This document shows positions 22,401 through 35,400 of a DNA stretch of 64,000 nt, piece after piece (the stretch's first letter is position 1; each line of letters opens with the position of its first letter). Made by a program: the position numbers and the translations under genes. The notes beneath the pieces were generated by a model. It was not told the DNA's origin. It ran no database searches and saw only the letters and a list, made by a program, of their open reading frames with translations. This stretch comes from Zygnema circumcarinatum (Eukaryota; Streptophyta; Zygnematophyceae; Zygnematales; Zygnemataceae): the NCBI GenBank assembly GCA_037447605.1, contig CM074804.1:6985193-7049192 (forward strand), given 5' to 3'.

Positions 22401-23794
22401 CATGGCTGGATCACTTTCAGCAAAGAATGGTGTCGCCTGTCGAAGTGGCATCCCAGATCGCGCTCCTCCAGTGCGAAGCAGGAGGCCCAGGTAGTCTAGC
22501 TTCTCCCCAGATATTACCTGCAAACCTCAATCATTTGTTTCTGAGATCACAGCAATATTCTCGACTATCAATAACCCTGCAAGCGATTTACACAGTGTGA
22601 AATTATCGTCCAGGAGTGAACACAGACGATCGAACTGTAGCAATGTTTTTAATTGAGGTTCTTTACAAATCAAACTGAAGACGAATTTTTAGGCCTTCTC
22701 AAGTTCATGAGCAGCAGGTTCCCTTGCCTAAACGGGTATCTATGCCACAACAATTCCTGTTTCTTGAGGCCTTAGATTATTCAACAAGCCAATATCCTGA
22801 AAATAATGGATGTGTAATAATTTCTCCAATTGCGCCCTGTCTTAATTGACTTATACCGTAGTCGCAAGTTCCTTTAAACAACAGCCTCGCCTCAAATTGC
22901 ACCGCCAAAACTCTTGAATATGCCCTCACAGATACCAGTACCACCAAATCCCTAAGTTACACACCATAGGGCATAGCCATGGAATAATGTGCGTACCCTA
23001 GAACTCTCATCTTCATTTGGCGAAAGCGGGTCGGCCAGGAGATTAACAAGAGAAGACAAGTGCTTCAGCACAAATGCTAATTGATTGGCCTCCTCCTCAC
23101 ATTGCCCCGGCATTGTCCGTTGGCGGCCGTTTCCACCTGTCTTCACCTGAAATATTTGGAAAAAGACGGTTTACATCCAATAACCGGTCAATGTGATAGG
23201 GTACCACATCAGGTTGACAGTGGTTGGCCCATTTAATTAAAAATTCAAAGGATAACAAGATTATCAAGACTATAGGATAAACTGGGGATAAGAAAGCACC
23301 TGCATCAATGGCGAAACCGCCGGGGTATAATTGTCAAATGGCGAGGGTGCAGGCGGCCATATGTCAGCCAGGGCAGGAGAGGTAGGTAAAGGGCGATGGG
23401 CAGCTCTCCTATAGCTTTGGATATACAGCAGCAACAACACATGCTCCACATCGGCTCCTATGTTGCCAACATCCGTGACTGCTGCATGCGCCAAAGAGTC
23501 TGCCTCTGAAATATCATCCGGCAACACTGCTGCAACAGTATCTAGTAACAGCTGCGCGTGCAGCTCCGGCAATCCCAAGGTAGAAGCTATGGCCGGTGCT
23601 CCCACTCGCTTGCTCTGTCTTCCGGATGTTGATTGGGTTGAAGTGGAGGATGCAAACAGCTTCTCCCTCAAAGCTATCAGAGATGCTACTCCTTCATTGT
23701 GGACTAGAGAGGGCAGAGGAAGCAACCCGTAGTCGAAAGGCTCCCGCCGCACATGCAGCCATGGGAACCCACCAGACTGCAGCGTAACGGCCAT
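19422..23794 (-). CDS. TBCCD1: TBCC domain-containing protein 1 (TBCCD1) homologue
   Basis: Nine exons, 23794-23300, 23146-22997, 22517-22071, 21131-21027, 20625-20485, 20359-20156, 20056-19964, 19780-19669 and 19477-19422, give 600 residues; all junctions but the last are phase 0. The N-terminal region has HVRREPFDYGLLPLPSLV and VEHVLLLLYIQSYRR, typical of plant TBCCD1. The C-terminal C-CAP/TBCC beta-helix carries ISHCHDAVVYVLAPLKYA, GCSDSTIVLGPVGK, CRECVFYLGTNQ and APYNTFYPRLEAHL. The protein ends with FKEWLLSSGNIRQVYDL. TBCCD1 relatives act in centrosome or basal-body and Golgi positioning; they resemble tubulin cofactor C, but the catalytic Arg finger is generally lost in this branch. The long intron 22070-21132 was bridged because the protein runs directly from GGTVR to ISHCHD as in relatives. 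Confidence 0.93.
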
Positions 23795-24191
23795 GTCCCC
23801 CTCTTCCCTCTGCTTCCCTCTACGCGCACACGTACAGCAGGGCCTTACAAACGCTCCAACTCCCGTCTCCCTCTTCCTCTCCCTCCCTCCCTCACTCCGT
23901 CCCTCCCCCTCCCTCTTCCTCTCCCTCTGTCTTTGCCTCTGCCTCTGCCAATGCGTCCGCTTCCGTTGCGAAAAGAGCCCTGGCGCAAAAGAGCCAACTG
24001 TCAAGCGCCCGTCCTCTGCTTCATCGCGTTGGCGCGCTCCTCCGATTTAGGTCGGAGGGCAGGAGACGGCCATGGCGTGCGCCTTGGAGAGTTGCATGGC
24101 TTAAGCAGAGAGTCTAGTTCTTCGGAAGACATGTAGGAGAGGCTGCTGGAGGCTTCGTCAGAAGCAGGGAAGTCGAACAAGCTCACCGGCC
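23795..24191. promoter_or_regulatory. Shared divergent promoter of TBCCD1 and FAM91
   Basis: Only 397 bp separate the two start codons, which face away from each other. The interval must therefore hold both 5' leaders and promoters. On the TBCCD1 coding strand it contains a GA-rich tract (complement of 23861-23945, ctccctcc/ctctgc repeats). No TATA-like box stands out in a convincing position, as is usual for bidirectional housekeeping promoters. Confidence 0.7.
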
Positions 24192-27100
24192 ATGGCGCCC
24201 TTGCCGTCAGCCATGGAGGAGCAGCTGATTGCTAAGGCCGTGCAGGAAGACTTGACATGGGACAAGCTTCCCAAGCGCCTTAAGCTCTTCTTGGGATCGA
24301 ATGAGGAGTGGCTCAAACAGTGCGTTCTTGCTTCCTGCTTCCATGCTTTCGCCTTTTTCAGGTTTGAAATGTCGAGCTTTGCCTGCAGATCATGTAAGCT
24401 GAAGGGGTACATTCTATGACTCCCTTTGAACAGTGTGAAGCAGCATTGCATCAAGAAACGCTTGCGTTGGAGCACCTCCCCAGCACGCAATGCCTGCAGA
24501 GAAGGGGAATATTATGAAGACATGCTGGCCTATTTGAAGAAACAGCAAGCGGTATGTTAATTGCTCGCGCGTTTTCAAGCATCCATTTTCATTCTAACAG
24601 TTATACGTTACAATCTCCCAAATGTTCCATGTCTGCTCGGTAAAAATCATGAAACAAGGTTGGGCATTTGCTCTGCACAGCCCTTTCCATACCATCTGGC
24701 GGATTACGTGTGCCGTTTCATGCGTATCTCACCATTTCGTTACTATTGCGACTTGCTGTACGAAGCCATGCGAAATGGTGCCACTCGCCCCACATGCCTT
24801 TGGATCTATTTGCAAATGTGATTTTTAACGGCTTTTGAACATGGAGCATTTGCATGTTGCTCTGTTTCATACAATTGGAAGTTATCGAATGGTCTATGCT
24901 TTAATGACACAGAGAAATGCAAGTGTACCTGACGTTCTTTCAAATCTCAGTCAGTGTGGCCATATTCCTAGAGAAAAGTCGCGTTTTTATCGAACCCGAT
25001 CAGGATTTTTTTTTGCATTGCTGTTGATGATTACAGCCCTGTCTATTGGTTGCTATCTTTTGAGCTCACTTCCACCCTGGATGGGCGCTTCATCTGTCAG
25101 AACGTTCATACGATACCATACCAAATTTCACTGCCGCTGATGCACTGCGGGAGACAGGCATTGGTCGCAATCAGTTCATTGATATCATGAATAAGACTCG
25201 CTCTAAGGTGGGCCCTGTTCTGCTCTGAGGCTTAGTCCTTGCTGAAGGTTACTGTGAGGTTTTCAAGGTGCTTACAATGACCTTCTTTTTTGAAAGTCGG
25301 AACGTTTGGCAACGTATAAATGGTTCTACTGACTCTGATGTTGACCTCTGATACGATCCCACTAACTGGCTCGTGATTTTTCTGATGCGACTGCAAACAA
25401 TTAATCGGCTTGTTCTCTTTTTTGGAGAAACACGTACTGGAATTGCCTGCTCATATTTAAAACACTTCATGACAGAGAGAGAAAGGCCCAGAGGAAGTCA
25501 CTTCACGAGTCAGGCTAGCATAATTTTGCCGCAACACTTCGGAGTGGTCATTCACAAAGATTGACAAGAAAGGTTGTGATATTGGGCGTGCAGCTGATGT
25601 GGAAAATTAATCGGGCGATTGTAAAGGAGATGCTACCATCACAAGCTGTAGACTTTGCCTTGGAGATGGACTGGCGCGTCTGTACTGTCAACCTTACTGC
25701 TGAGGAGCATCGTGTGAGCGCTCACTCTCTGTCACGTTTTGATGCATCATTTCTTCTGCTATAGCTATAGAGCATGGATGTATCATACTCATTCAGCAAT
25801 GGCTAGTTGCACAAGACAAGGCAAGGGTTAGCGCCTGCTTATGCAAATCATTGGCCCTTGTTGCAAAAACTGAATTGTTTCTAAAGTGGTTGTGCAGAAA
25901 CTGACAGAAGAGGAGCTTGCTGTGGTAGAGAAATGCGCAGCGGATGGAGGTGCCCTTGTGGGGGATTTTGACGTAGAGATGCTCCGCTGCTTGTATCGAA
26001 AGGGCTTCGTGTACTTCGATGTGCCGGTGTACCCGCACGACCACTTCCAGGGTGACGTGACTTGTCTCTTCTCTTGCAAGCTGCACAGTCTCCGTTATGA
26101 CTTCTTTATTCTTTTTGCTTCCGCTTGTTTGAATCCATTCAAGTGCTTGTCTGTCATTGTTGGTAACAACATGGGACCTTCACACTTCGTCCATACCATC
26201 ATTCACACGGTTGGCAGCTCACTCTTAGGCCATTGTTTTATGGGCAAGTCAGTTCTTGCCAACTAAAACAGAGTCTCGTGAACTGTTTATGGTAATCCAA
26301 ATTGTCAAGTTCTTCTGTAACGTTATGAACTTTGAACCTTCAACCAATATCGGTTTGGCTGTTTGGGTCTAGAAGGAACTTTTGTTGTTTGAAGCACAAT
26401 TGAACGCTATTATCCATTGAAACGTTGGAAAATCATACATGTTTCAGCGTCCAAACATGACAATGAGCTTGAACCTTTGAGCTTTTCCCACAACAGCAGA
26501 GCGTCGTGCCTTGTGATAGAAGGAAAGCCATCACATCGTTATGGCCATGGTACCCAGCCCTAATTCTGGGTAACACCAAAGTATAGAGTCCAGATTTTAT
26601 CGCTCTCCTCTAGAAAAAAAACCTCAGTCAATATCATCTTGATTTTCAACTGCAGTGAAATCATGTCATTTACTGTCTTTCTAATGCACGGTGTGTCTCT
26701 CCTGAATATTTCCTTTATTTCATGAAACGAACATGCCGTAGGAGTCTCTGCATGCATGTTGCTTGAGAAATGGCGTGAACGATGTAAAAACAGTCTATTA
26801 TAATGTTCGTCGCTACTTTGGGCTTTTGTTTTGCCTGAAACACAGCATGGTCCCTAGCATGGTCCCTACGTATGGTCCCTAGCACACTTGTGCCATAGCA
26901 AGGAATGCAATCGATGTGAAAAAGAAAGAATGAATTGTAGATGTATTTGTGTCTTGTGTTGCTTTTATTAGTTTCTCTTTGTTAAAGTGCGCACCTGTCG
27001 AATGGCTTTAACTTGCGGCAAAAGAGCCAGACAATGACAATGCGTCGATGTTGCCTGATTTCTGATAACAGTGCGTTCACTGGAGGGGTTCGTTTCAAAC

Positions 27101-30100
27101 CGCAATCAGCAGCATGAGGACCATACAGAAGAGTGAGATGAAAAACTTGCCAGAAACTGCATCCATGATTCTGGCAGGAAAAAACAACTATTGTTAAGGT
27201 TTACTGGAAACTTGGTTCCGACACTGTAGTTGTGCTGTGGTAAATTGCTGCATACAACTCGTTATGATTCTCTACCTATTCCCCATGCCCTGCTCCCCTC
27301 CTCCTTCATATACTGCACTCTTCTTCAGGATACCTGTATGCAGCAGCTTCTAAGCGAAGAGTCCAAGGCATTCATTCATTGCATCGTGACATTGCAAGCG
27401 GCCCCTTGGTTTGCAGGCTGCTGTACGCATTGTTTGTAGCGTCAAGCGAGCAGAGCACTGTGGAAGAGCAGGCCGGCACCCTTCAGGAGGACCTCCCGGA
27501 GCTGCAGGCCGCCATCAGCCTCGCCTGCCGCTTGGGATGGGCCCACCGCGTGCTTGACTATGACAACCTGCTTGAAGGAGGAGGGGGGGGGGCAGATGTC
27601 GACATGCCAACCGTTGATCCTGTGCTGCTTCCTGGAGAACAGTCGGTAGCGGCATCGACAGACAGTTCAGGGGCATTGCGGGTTGCTTTTATGGTCGACG
27701 CAAATCTCACGTCATTTCTAATGATGGGATCGTTCTCGCACAGTGCGTTTAATTGGCCCTGCTTGTTATGGCTGCTTTTAGTTTCTGTCGTTTTTCTGCA
27801 ATGTACTGGTACGGAAAGTGAGGTGTGACGAACCGCCCCTGTGCTGTGTTAGTGGCTCAAGATGCCTCTCTGTTGTGCAGGTTTAAAGCAACAAGCAGTG
27901 ACGCTCTATGAAGCAGGAAAGCTGGGCGATCGGAGTGTACGGGACCTTTGCGAGGACCTTCGGGCAGTTGAGAATACTGTTTTGGAAGGAGAACTGCAGC
28001 AATTTGCGGACCATGCTGCCAGCTTGCGCTATGCTCTTGTTTGTTTACGGACAGGTAAAATTCCACCAGCAACTGCCGGAGAAGGTTCTGAAAGTCCGCG
28101 AGCGACAGTTGAGGGGCTGCCCCTCCTCGATGTCGGGCCTACTGATCTACTGCAGGATGGACGCTCTCCCTCGGGAGTGGATTTCGTGGAAAGCAATAAT
28201 GTGCTGAACGACTCCCTTGAGGGAGGAGGGCAATGGGAAGGGGGCTGGGCTCAGCCCATAGGAAGAGATGAGGGTGAGAGCTCTCAGGCACTACCGCTAG
28301 TAGATAGCACGCTTTCAGCAGATGGACTTGATGATGAGGATGTATGGGGTCCAATGAACTCTGCTGCAGAGGCAGGTCCTTCAGGAGGCATTGTGGACGG
28401 GGGAGAACCGTTGATTCGTCTTCCCGAGCGAACTGAGAGTCAGAGTAGTGTTGGGGAAGCAAGCAGCAGTGCCGTAAAGAGTAAAGGATCAAGCAGACGG
28501 GGGAAAAACCGTGTGGAAGTGGTTCGTTGTGAGAGTCTTGCGGGACTTCCACACGATACCTTACAGCGATTGCTGCGACGCGATTACACAATGGTTGTGT
28601 CCATGGTGCCCCTTAGCATTCCCCTCTCGATTGTCTCCCCAGATGGCACAGGACCCGTGCACTTTGGGCCCCCTCTGCCAGCAGCAATAACCCCGTGGAT
28701 GAAGCTGCTCCTTTACACTGCAGCAGGGTCCGGGCCAGTGACTGTAGCCCTTGTTCGGAGTCAGCGTCTGCGGCAGTTACCTCCTCCATTGGCCGGCTGT
28801 TGGAAGGCCCTTGTTTGGTCATGGGATGGGTCCAGTGTTGGAGGGGTTGGAAGTAAAGGGGAAGGCTCCCTTGTGGAGGGCAACATTCTTTTGTATGTGA
28901 TCAATCAGTTACTGAGAATTTCAGCAGTCCTAGTGCAGCCAGTGCCCTATGGGAGTGTGAGTTTGACGGGCACTGAGGGCCTTCCTGCAACTGTGGCAGT
29001 ACCTCTGCCCCTTCCTACGCGGTCTAAGTCAGACTCTAAGGCCAATGCAGAGTCGTTAGCAACACTTAGCGAAAACTCGTTCTCGGAGACCCTGCCAATC
29101 TTCAAGGAATCGGTTCAGCTTTCAGATCACCCTGTGGTGCAGAAGGTAGTGGAAGAGCTGGGCCTACGCACCGTCGGGTTTCTACGCATGGTTCGTGCGG
29201 ATTCAGAAAGCTCTGCTATTTCTCAAGACAGTCAGACTTCCGAATGGCTTCCCTACAGCTTGGAGCTTGGAATCCCCCTCTTCGACACAGCATTGTGCCA
29301 GCAGGTTCTGTACTTTCTCCCCTTAGACGAAGAGATTTTCTCGTCTCTTCGAATGCATGGAGCACCAATCCCGTTATCTGTTGCAAATGCGTCGTTGTTG
29401 CTGGCCTTAATTTCCACTCCCATGACGTGTTACATGTTGCGACCTGTTTGGAGCCTTGCAGGTTTGTGAAGGGGCACTGGCTGAACATATTTTTGATGTG
29501 AGTGCTCTGGAGGAGCAGCGGGCCCTTTTGGCCAACCTCCGGAAGCGATTGTTCAACTTCATTGGAGAATACCGTGCAGCCGGGAGGGTTCCTCGGGCTA
29601 CCTTCCGAGCCCAACGCCGCATGGCAAGTACTGCCCAATCTAATTGGAGCCGCGCGAGAACAATTCTCAGAGCACTGGATATGGTCACTCCCAGGCGTAC
29701 TGTTCACGATCTTCCCAACCACCGTGGACCAGCTTTGCGGCATCGTCACCGGCATACAAAGTCAGAGGCTGCCGTCACAGTCGACAAACTGTCAGAGTTA
29801 CGGTAAGCTTATTTTGCTTCAGAGGATGCTTGGAAGAGAGACTCCCCTTGCGTGCGTTTCGCACAGTCCCAGTGGCACACTCTTTGAAGGAAGAGTAGGA
29901 GGCACACTCTTTTGCTGACGAAGGCTACCGGTTTGCAGGCTATGGGGAAGAAAGTCTATGGAGTCGGTGCCATGGGGCGAGGATGACGATGAGCCCGAAG
30001 ATCCATTGGACCGACTTGGCAACAACGAGCGTGAAGACGATCCGGAATCACAAGTGCCCTTGCCGGGAATCAACCTTCTGTTTGACGGCACATTCCTCGT

Positions 30101-30173
30101 GCCGTTCAATTTGGCTGCCTTTGTGCAGGGCCGCCTTCCGGCAGTATTAGTCGCAGAAGCAGGCCCCCTATGA
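24192..30173 (+). CDS. FAM91: FAM91 family protein (FAM91A1 homologue)
   Basis: Eleven exons: 24192-24319, 24434-24551, 24681-24777, 25101-25207, 25594-25713, 25898-26051, 27072-27132, 27417-27742, 27881-29304, 29462-29802 and 29939-30173. Total 3111 nt, 1036 residues. The N-terminal domain shows [64 protein letters not shown] and [15 protein letters not shown]. The small exon at 27072 supplies [12 protein letters not shown]. Exon 8 carries [19 protein letters not shown]. The C-terminal domain has [27 protein letters not shown] and [21 protein letters not shown]91A1 works at the trans-Golgi network with WDR11 and TBC1D23 in capture of endosome-derived vesicles. A poly-G run near 27580 encodes five Gly and would be prone to slippage. 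A long Ser/Gly/Glu-rich linker (about 430-580) is probably disordered. Confidence 0.95.
26846..26882. repeat. Three tandem copies of a 12-13 bp unit in a FAM91 intron
   Basis: The unit catggtccctag is repeated as catggtccctag, catggtccctacg, tatggtccctag within the large sixth intron of FAM91. A small local expansion; no function implied. Confidence 0.8.
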
Positions 30174-31184
30174 CAAGCTTTTGTCCAGGCTCTCTCTTCC
30201 TTGACCTCGTACTGGTTTCGGAGCTCTTTCATCACACCTACTTTTGGCATCCCCCAGCATGAGATGTCTGAGCTTTTGCACTCGGCAGCTTAATTAGCTC
30301 CCATCTGAGGGCAACTGCAACGTCCACGTTTCATTCGGGGGTGGCCTGCCAACAGTGACGGCGTACTGTCACCCTGAAAGCAGGAATAACTGATGTGGAC
30401 TTGTGGCATTCCCTCCCCTGAAAGCCGCTGTCTGACGTCCCCTCGGAGGACGGCGCAGGGCTGCAGAGTGCAACGGTACTTTTCCGCGGCCTTTGACTCC
30501 ACTTACAAGGTAGGGCTTCATCTGCAAAGCGTGCTTGGAGATGGGCTGTTAAGTTAATGAGAGCCTTTCACAACACTGTAGGATAGGCCCGTTTTAGCGT
30601 CCTTTGTTACAGAAATTATTTTGTTATTGATGCCAAAGGCAATCCATTATGGGAAAGGCAAACGGTTGCAGGAATGAGTCCGTATTTAATAGGCTGATGT
30701 GCGTCAGCTGACAGGGCGATGGTGTTTGACCTTTTATCAAGTTAGCTCTAACTGACAATGGACGATGGGATGTCCATTCAGTTAGCAGCCGCCAGTTGCT
30801 TAAAGGCAGAGGATTTTGATAGTGTTAACCACATTCTTATAATTTGACCTAATATGAGACCACTGAGAATAACAGAGCCCGTACATGCCTTTGTATCGTG
30901 GCATAGTTTTTATCAGAGATATGTGTGGAGTCAGATTTCATCAAAGTTCAGTCCTTGTGTTGGATAAGGACACAAGAGGGTACCATGTTCGTGGGTGTCT
31001 TGGCGGACAAACTAGTGTGCAAACATGTTGGCAGTACCGCGCAAGAAGAGAACCGGGGACCTGTTTTTATAAGCATATCGGGAAATGAACAAAGCATGGG
31101 CGAACAAAGCTTGGTACTCTTCGGTACTGTACAGGGTGCTGCTTTTTAATTGCTGTCAGAGGTGTTGTTCCTCTACAGCATGAC

Positions 31185-31935
31185 ACGGCGGTTCATTGCC
31201 ATTACATGGATACAATACTGCACAGGTTGGACCATTAGATAGGCTAACATTGGCCAACAATTGTCTGTTTTTTTTTTTTTTTAAGGGTTGGTGGAAAAAT
31301 GGTTGGCTAGAACTAAGCCAATGGTCCGTTACCAGCGGCAATGGTTTGGCTGCCATTGAATCCAATGGTTGCAATGGGAAATGGCTGGCTGGTCCACTTG
31401 TCTATGTCACAGGCACCATTGGATCCAATGGTTACCATTGCATTGGATTGAAACATCACAGAAAATGAGCAAATATACCTTGTACACGAAATACCTTAGG
31501 TACCTTACATACCTTACCTTAATGTACCTCGTACTGCACAGGTTGGAGTGGTTGGCAACCATTAGCAAAACCAATGGTTGACTGAGTCCAACGTCAATGG
31601 TTGGTTGAATTCAATGGTTCAACCTTTAGCAATGGGTCGCTGAGTCCATCCGCCAATGGTCGGAACCAACGGCTTGCACTGGTTGGCTGGCCCGTCTATG
31701 CGACGATTATATCTCATATTCAATGGAAGCGACGTGCCTTAAAAGGGTTGAGGTTTTACAAAGGTGACACCTCAACCAATGGTTCCGACCATTGGTAATG
31801 GATGGCAACCATTGCATGCCAATGCTTGCCAGCCAATTTCCAATAGTTGCAAGCCATTGGTACGTGTCGACGACTTTCGGACCCAATCAACCAATGGCAT
31901 CCATTGGTCGCAGCCATTGGGTACCAATGGTTGCG
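31185..31935. repeat. Degenerate CCAATGGTT / AACCATTGG repeat field, both orientations
   Basis: Words such as ccaatggttg, gcaatggttt, accattgg and accattggatccaatggt recur dozens of times with irregular spacing of roughly 10-30 bp and in both orientations, so the region is strongly self-complementary. A further accaatggttggcagc lies at 56730. It looks like an old satellite or a hairpin-prone element, not protein-coding DNA. Confidence 0.75.
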
Positions 31936-32257
31936 AAACCGTTTGACGGCCAATCTCTGCCGTCCATTTCTGGCCGATCCAACGGTGCCTCGTGCTTGCC
32001 CCGTCATGTGCTGCGTTCGTCTAGCGCGCCACGTGGCGGGCGCCCCTCGCGGGTGGCGGCCGCGACTACCCGCCGGGATATACTGTACTGTAGTACGAAA
32101 ATCGTCGTCGTACGGTACGGCAGTATACGGCGGGCGGCGTGGCAAGTGGGAGTCGGGTCACTGGGGGGAGTGGTGACGCCGTGAGGGGTTCCGTGAGCGT
32201 GCCGTACGGTACGGACGAAGTTGAGGCGGAGAACTCGCGGCCGGGGGCGCATTGGAG

Positions 32258-32440
32258 CAGGGCCGCAGGGAGGGAGGGAGGGAGGAAAGGAGGGAGAAGG
32301 GAGAATTGAGGAAGGAGGGAGGGTTGAGGAGGGAGGAGGGACGAGGGAGCGGGGAAGGAGGGAAGAAGGGAGGGAGGAGGGAGGAGGGAGGAGATAGGAG
32401 GGAGGAGGGAGTGAGGAAGGGAGGGAGGAGGGAGGGGAGG
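32258..32440 (+). repeat. Purine (GGGA/GGAG) tract ahead of the MTP start codon
   Basis: About 180 bp made almost only of g and a (gggagggagggaggaaagg and variants), ending immediately before ggccATGG at 32443. It is either 5' leader or core promoter. GAGA-like purine runs are bound by BBR/BPC factors in plants; G-rich runs could also form quadruplexes. Confidence 0.85.
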
Positions 32441-32442
32441 CC

Positions 32443-35400
32443 ATGGCGACGCAGAGGGCGGGATTTTCAGGGGAGCTGGAAGCAGTGGCAACGGAGGAAT
32501 GCGCGGTGGTGGAGAACCCGCTGGTGTCAAAGGAGGGGCAGTCATGGCGGCTTGACCGGATGAAGTTTGACCAGGCGCACAAAGTGGTGCTGACGGAGCC
32601 GCAGCGGCGGTTCAGGTTCGGTGAGTACAGGTTTTGCGGCCGTGCATAGCTATGGTGATTAGGGCGGGAAGGAGATTCTAAGGGTTGCTGAGGACGCAGT
32701 AGAGTCTTCAAAGTTTATGTGGTTTGGGAAGAATGATGTTGAAGACAGGCAGCTGCGTAAACAGTTGCTAGCCATCGAGACCGTTTCCTTGAATTAAAGT
32801 TTTGATTGAAAATGATATTGGATGCTGAAGTTTGAGCGAAATCAGGAACGACCTCCTATATTTTGGGTACCATTCATCACTGCGGCCTGGATATAAAGGT
32901 AGCTATCTAGTTTCCTGATTTATCCCTCTTTTACGCATAAGTTTCACCTCTCACACGTTTTGACGTTGAATGTCTCAGAGTAGATTTGACCCTCGACGTG
33001 AACTTTCGGTATGAAACCTTTAGTGATGTGTTTTTTTTTTTTTTTCGAACCTGAAGCGGCGGTTTCTGGCGGAGGTGGGCGACTGTAAATTTAACAAGAC
33101 GAGCAACTACTTTTTTCTTGCGCATAGGCTCGCCTTTCAAGAAAAGAAACATGTAGAATTATTCGTCAGTGACGGACTCAGTTGACCCGGCAATCCAGGA
33201 AGACAGGGCATGCGCTTAGTGTATTTCAAAGTTATGTTCTCAGAAGAATAAAGGCGTTCAAGAATACTATAGCTTGGCTTGCATTTTGAACTTTCCACGC
33301 GTTTTTGGCCAGGACCAGCTGACCATCAATTTTTTTTGGTCATAGGTTGATTGGGAATGGTAGCAGTCCTATCTTGAATTTGTACGCTAACAATACCTGC
33401 AGTGCTTGTGGCTTGGCAGCGCACTGTCTGCGTGAATGATTCCGAAACTTTGAGAACCATATGCACGCTGTATCCGTTGAAATGTCTGAGCATGTGTGTG
33501 ATCATCCTATTTATGTTTTCAATGGGCAGCAGTGTGATATCTTAGGATTTGATCGACAAGATAGGGATACTTGTACGAGTTGATTACTTATAGCTGTTTC
33601 GGGTTTCGATGGAGTGATTGGACCAGGTGGTCGCAGCGGTGTGCACGGCTACTACCAGCGGCAAAAGGAGATGATTGCGGGATTTGTGGAGATGGATGAA
33701 CTGGAAGAGCACCTTCTGCCTGCAGACGTGGTGAGCAGTCCCTCTTTACCAAGCTAAGCTTTTGCCGAGGTGACGCATTTTGATGAGATAAACTTAGGAT
33801 TCCGTATCAAGTAGAGGAGCAATGTGGTGCTAAGTTGTTTGTGTGTAGGCACGACAAGCGAAAGAAGAAGAGCAAACGGAAAAAAAGGAGAAACTCGCGA
33901 TCGATATTTCCAATATTGCGAATATTATCCTCCTCGGGCTGAAGGTGTTTGCCTCAGTGGAAAGCAAGAGTCTGTCTATTATTGCCAGTGCGTTGGACTC
34001 CCTGCTTGACCTTTTGTCAGGTTTCATCCTCTGGTTCACCGCACGCTCCATGAGGATCCATAACCCATACAAGTACCCAATTGGAAAGAAGCGCATGCAG
34101 CCCCTGGTGAGCCTCCACACACTTTGGGCTGAACAGCCACTGCAGCACTGTCTGTTCCCACAAAGGGTAGCAGCTGATGGGAGAGGTCTGCCATGGCCAT
34201 GCTGGAGGTGGTGCAGGGGATCATTGTGTTTGCATCTGTCATGGCTACTCTTGGCTTCCAGGTTATTTTTGAGGCCGGGCGGCAGCTACTGGCTGGGGTA
34301 CGGTTACCCCCCATCCCTCTCGTATTGATTTATTTCGTCAATTGTGCCTGCTGTTTCCTTGTCTTCCCCCTCTCGTCTCCTTTCCACTCTCCCCTGCTCT
34401 CCCGTCTAAGTTGAATCACAGTGGGTGTGCAGCATTCAGGCGCGGCCGGTCTGCAAAGCGATTGGCCTTGGCTGGTGGGCATCATGGGCGGTGTCACTGC
34501 CGTCAAGCTCATCCTCTTTCTCTACTGCAGCTCCTTCACGAATGAGATAGTGCTCACATATGCCGCGGATCACTTTTTTGATGTGATCACCAACATGTTC
34601 GGCCTGGCAGCAGCACTCCTCGGGCAGGCTGTTGTGTGGTGGATTGACCCTGTGGGCGCTATTCTGGTGAGGACCCTCAGAACAGGCTCCGCAGGGGGCG
34701 AGTGGGCAGCTTCATTGGGGCAGGAGTCTGCTGCATGGGGGAAAGCACATGTGGTCACGAGGGGTAGAGGACAGCAGGGCATATCCATGCTTCTTTTTGC
34801 ATTTGTTGGATGCTTTCAGTTAACTAGGAGACGAGTTCCCCTTACTGAATGCAAGCAATGCATTTAAATCGACTCTTGTATCTAGTAATTAGTATCTAGT
34901 AGTGACAATCAACTCAAGGCAGGCATTGTGCTCAACTTCTCGAGCATTTCCCAACTCCGGGCAACTAATCGCAGCACTGCGGGTTTGTCCTGCTTCTGCA
35001 GCTGTCACTGTACACAATGAAGACCTGGGGCAGCACTGTGTGGGAAAATGTCAACTCATTAACTGGCCGTTCAGCCCCTCCCGAATTTCTCCAGAAGCTG
35101 ACTTACCTGTGCTGGAATCACCATCCCAAGATTATCCTCATTGACACGGTCCGAGCATACACCTTCGGCTCACATTATTTCACAGAAGTCGACATTGTGC
35201 TGCCGTCCGACATGCCGCTGCATGTAAGTACTTTCTAAGCCTCTTCTTGCATTGCGCCTGAAAGCAATAGAGGCGCGGAGGGTCTGCCAAGAAAACCTTC
35301 GAGGCTCATTTTGAGCTGAGAGTGTCGCTGGGTTGCAGGAGGCCCACGATATCGGAGAAAGCTTACAAAACAAGTTGGAGAGGGTACCGGAAATTGAGCG

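Larger units (their letters stand above)
30174..32442. other. Intergenic with a dense CCAATGGTT repeat field
   Basis: The first 900 bp hold the FAM91 3' side and no gene. From about 31185 to 31935 a degenerate CCAATGGTT repeat dominates. Then follow CGTACGG words (32098-32215) and a purine tract (32258-32440) that ends at the MTP start codon. Proline-rich antisense frames over this purine tract are compositional. Confidence 0.55.

Noticed and set aside
28139-28591. 150-codon minus-strand frame
   Set aside because: Lies entirely antisense inside FAM91 exon 9, whose own frame is confirmed by homology on both sides.
32004-32711. Long proline/serine-rich minus-strand frame (235 codons)
   Set aside because: It is the complement of the GGGA purine tract plus MTP exon 1; the repetitive PPS composition comes from the tract, and the real gene is on the other strand.
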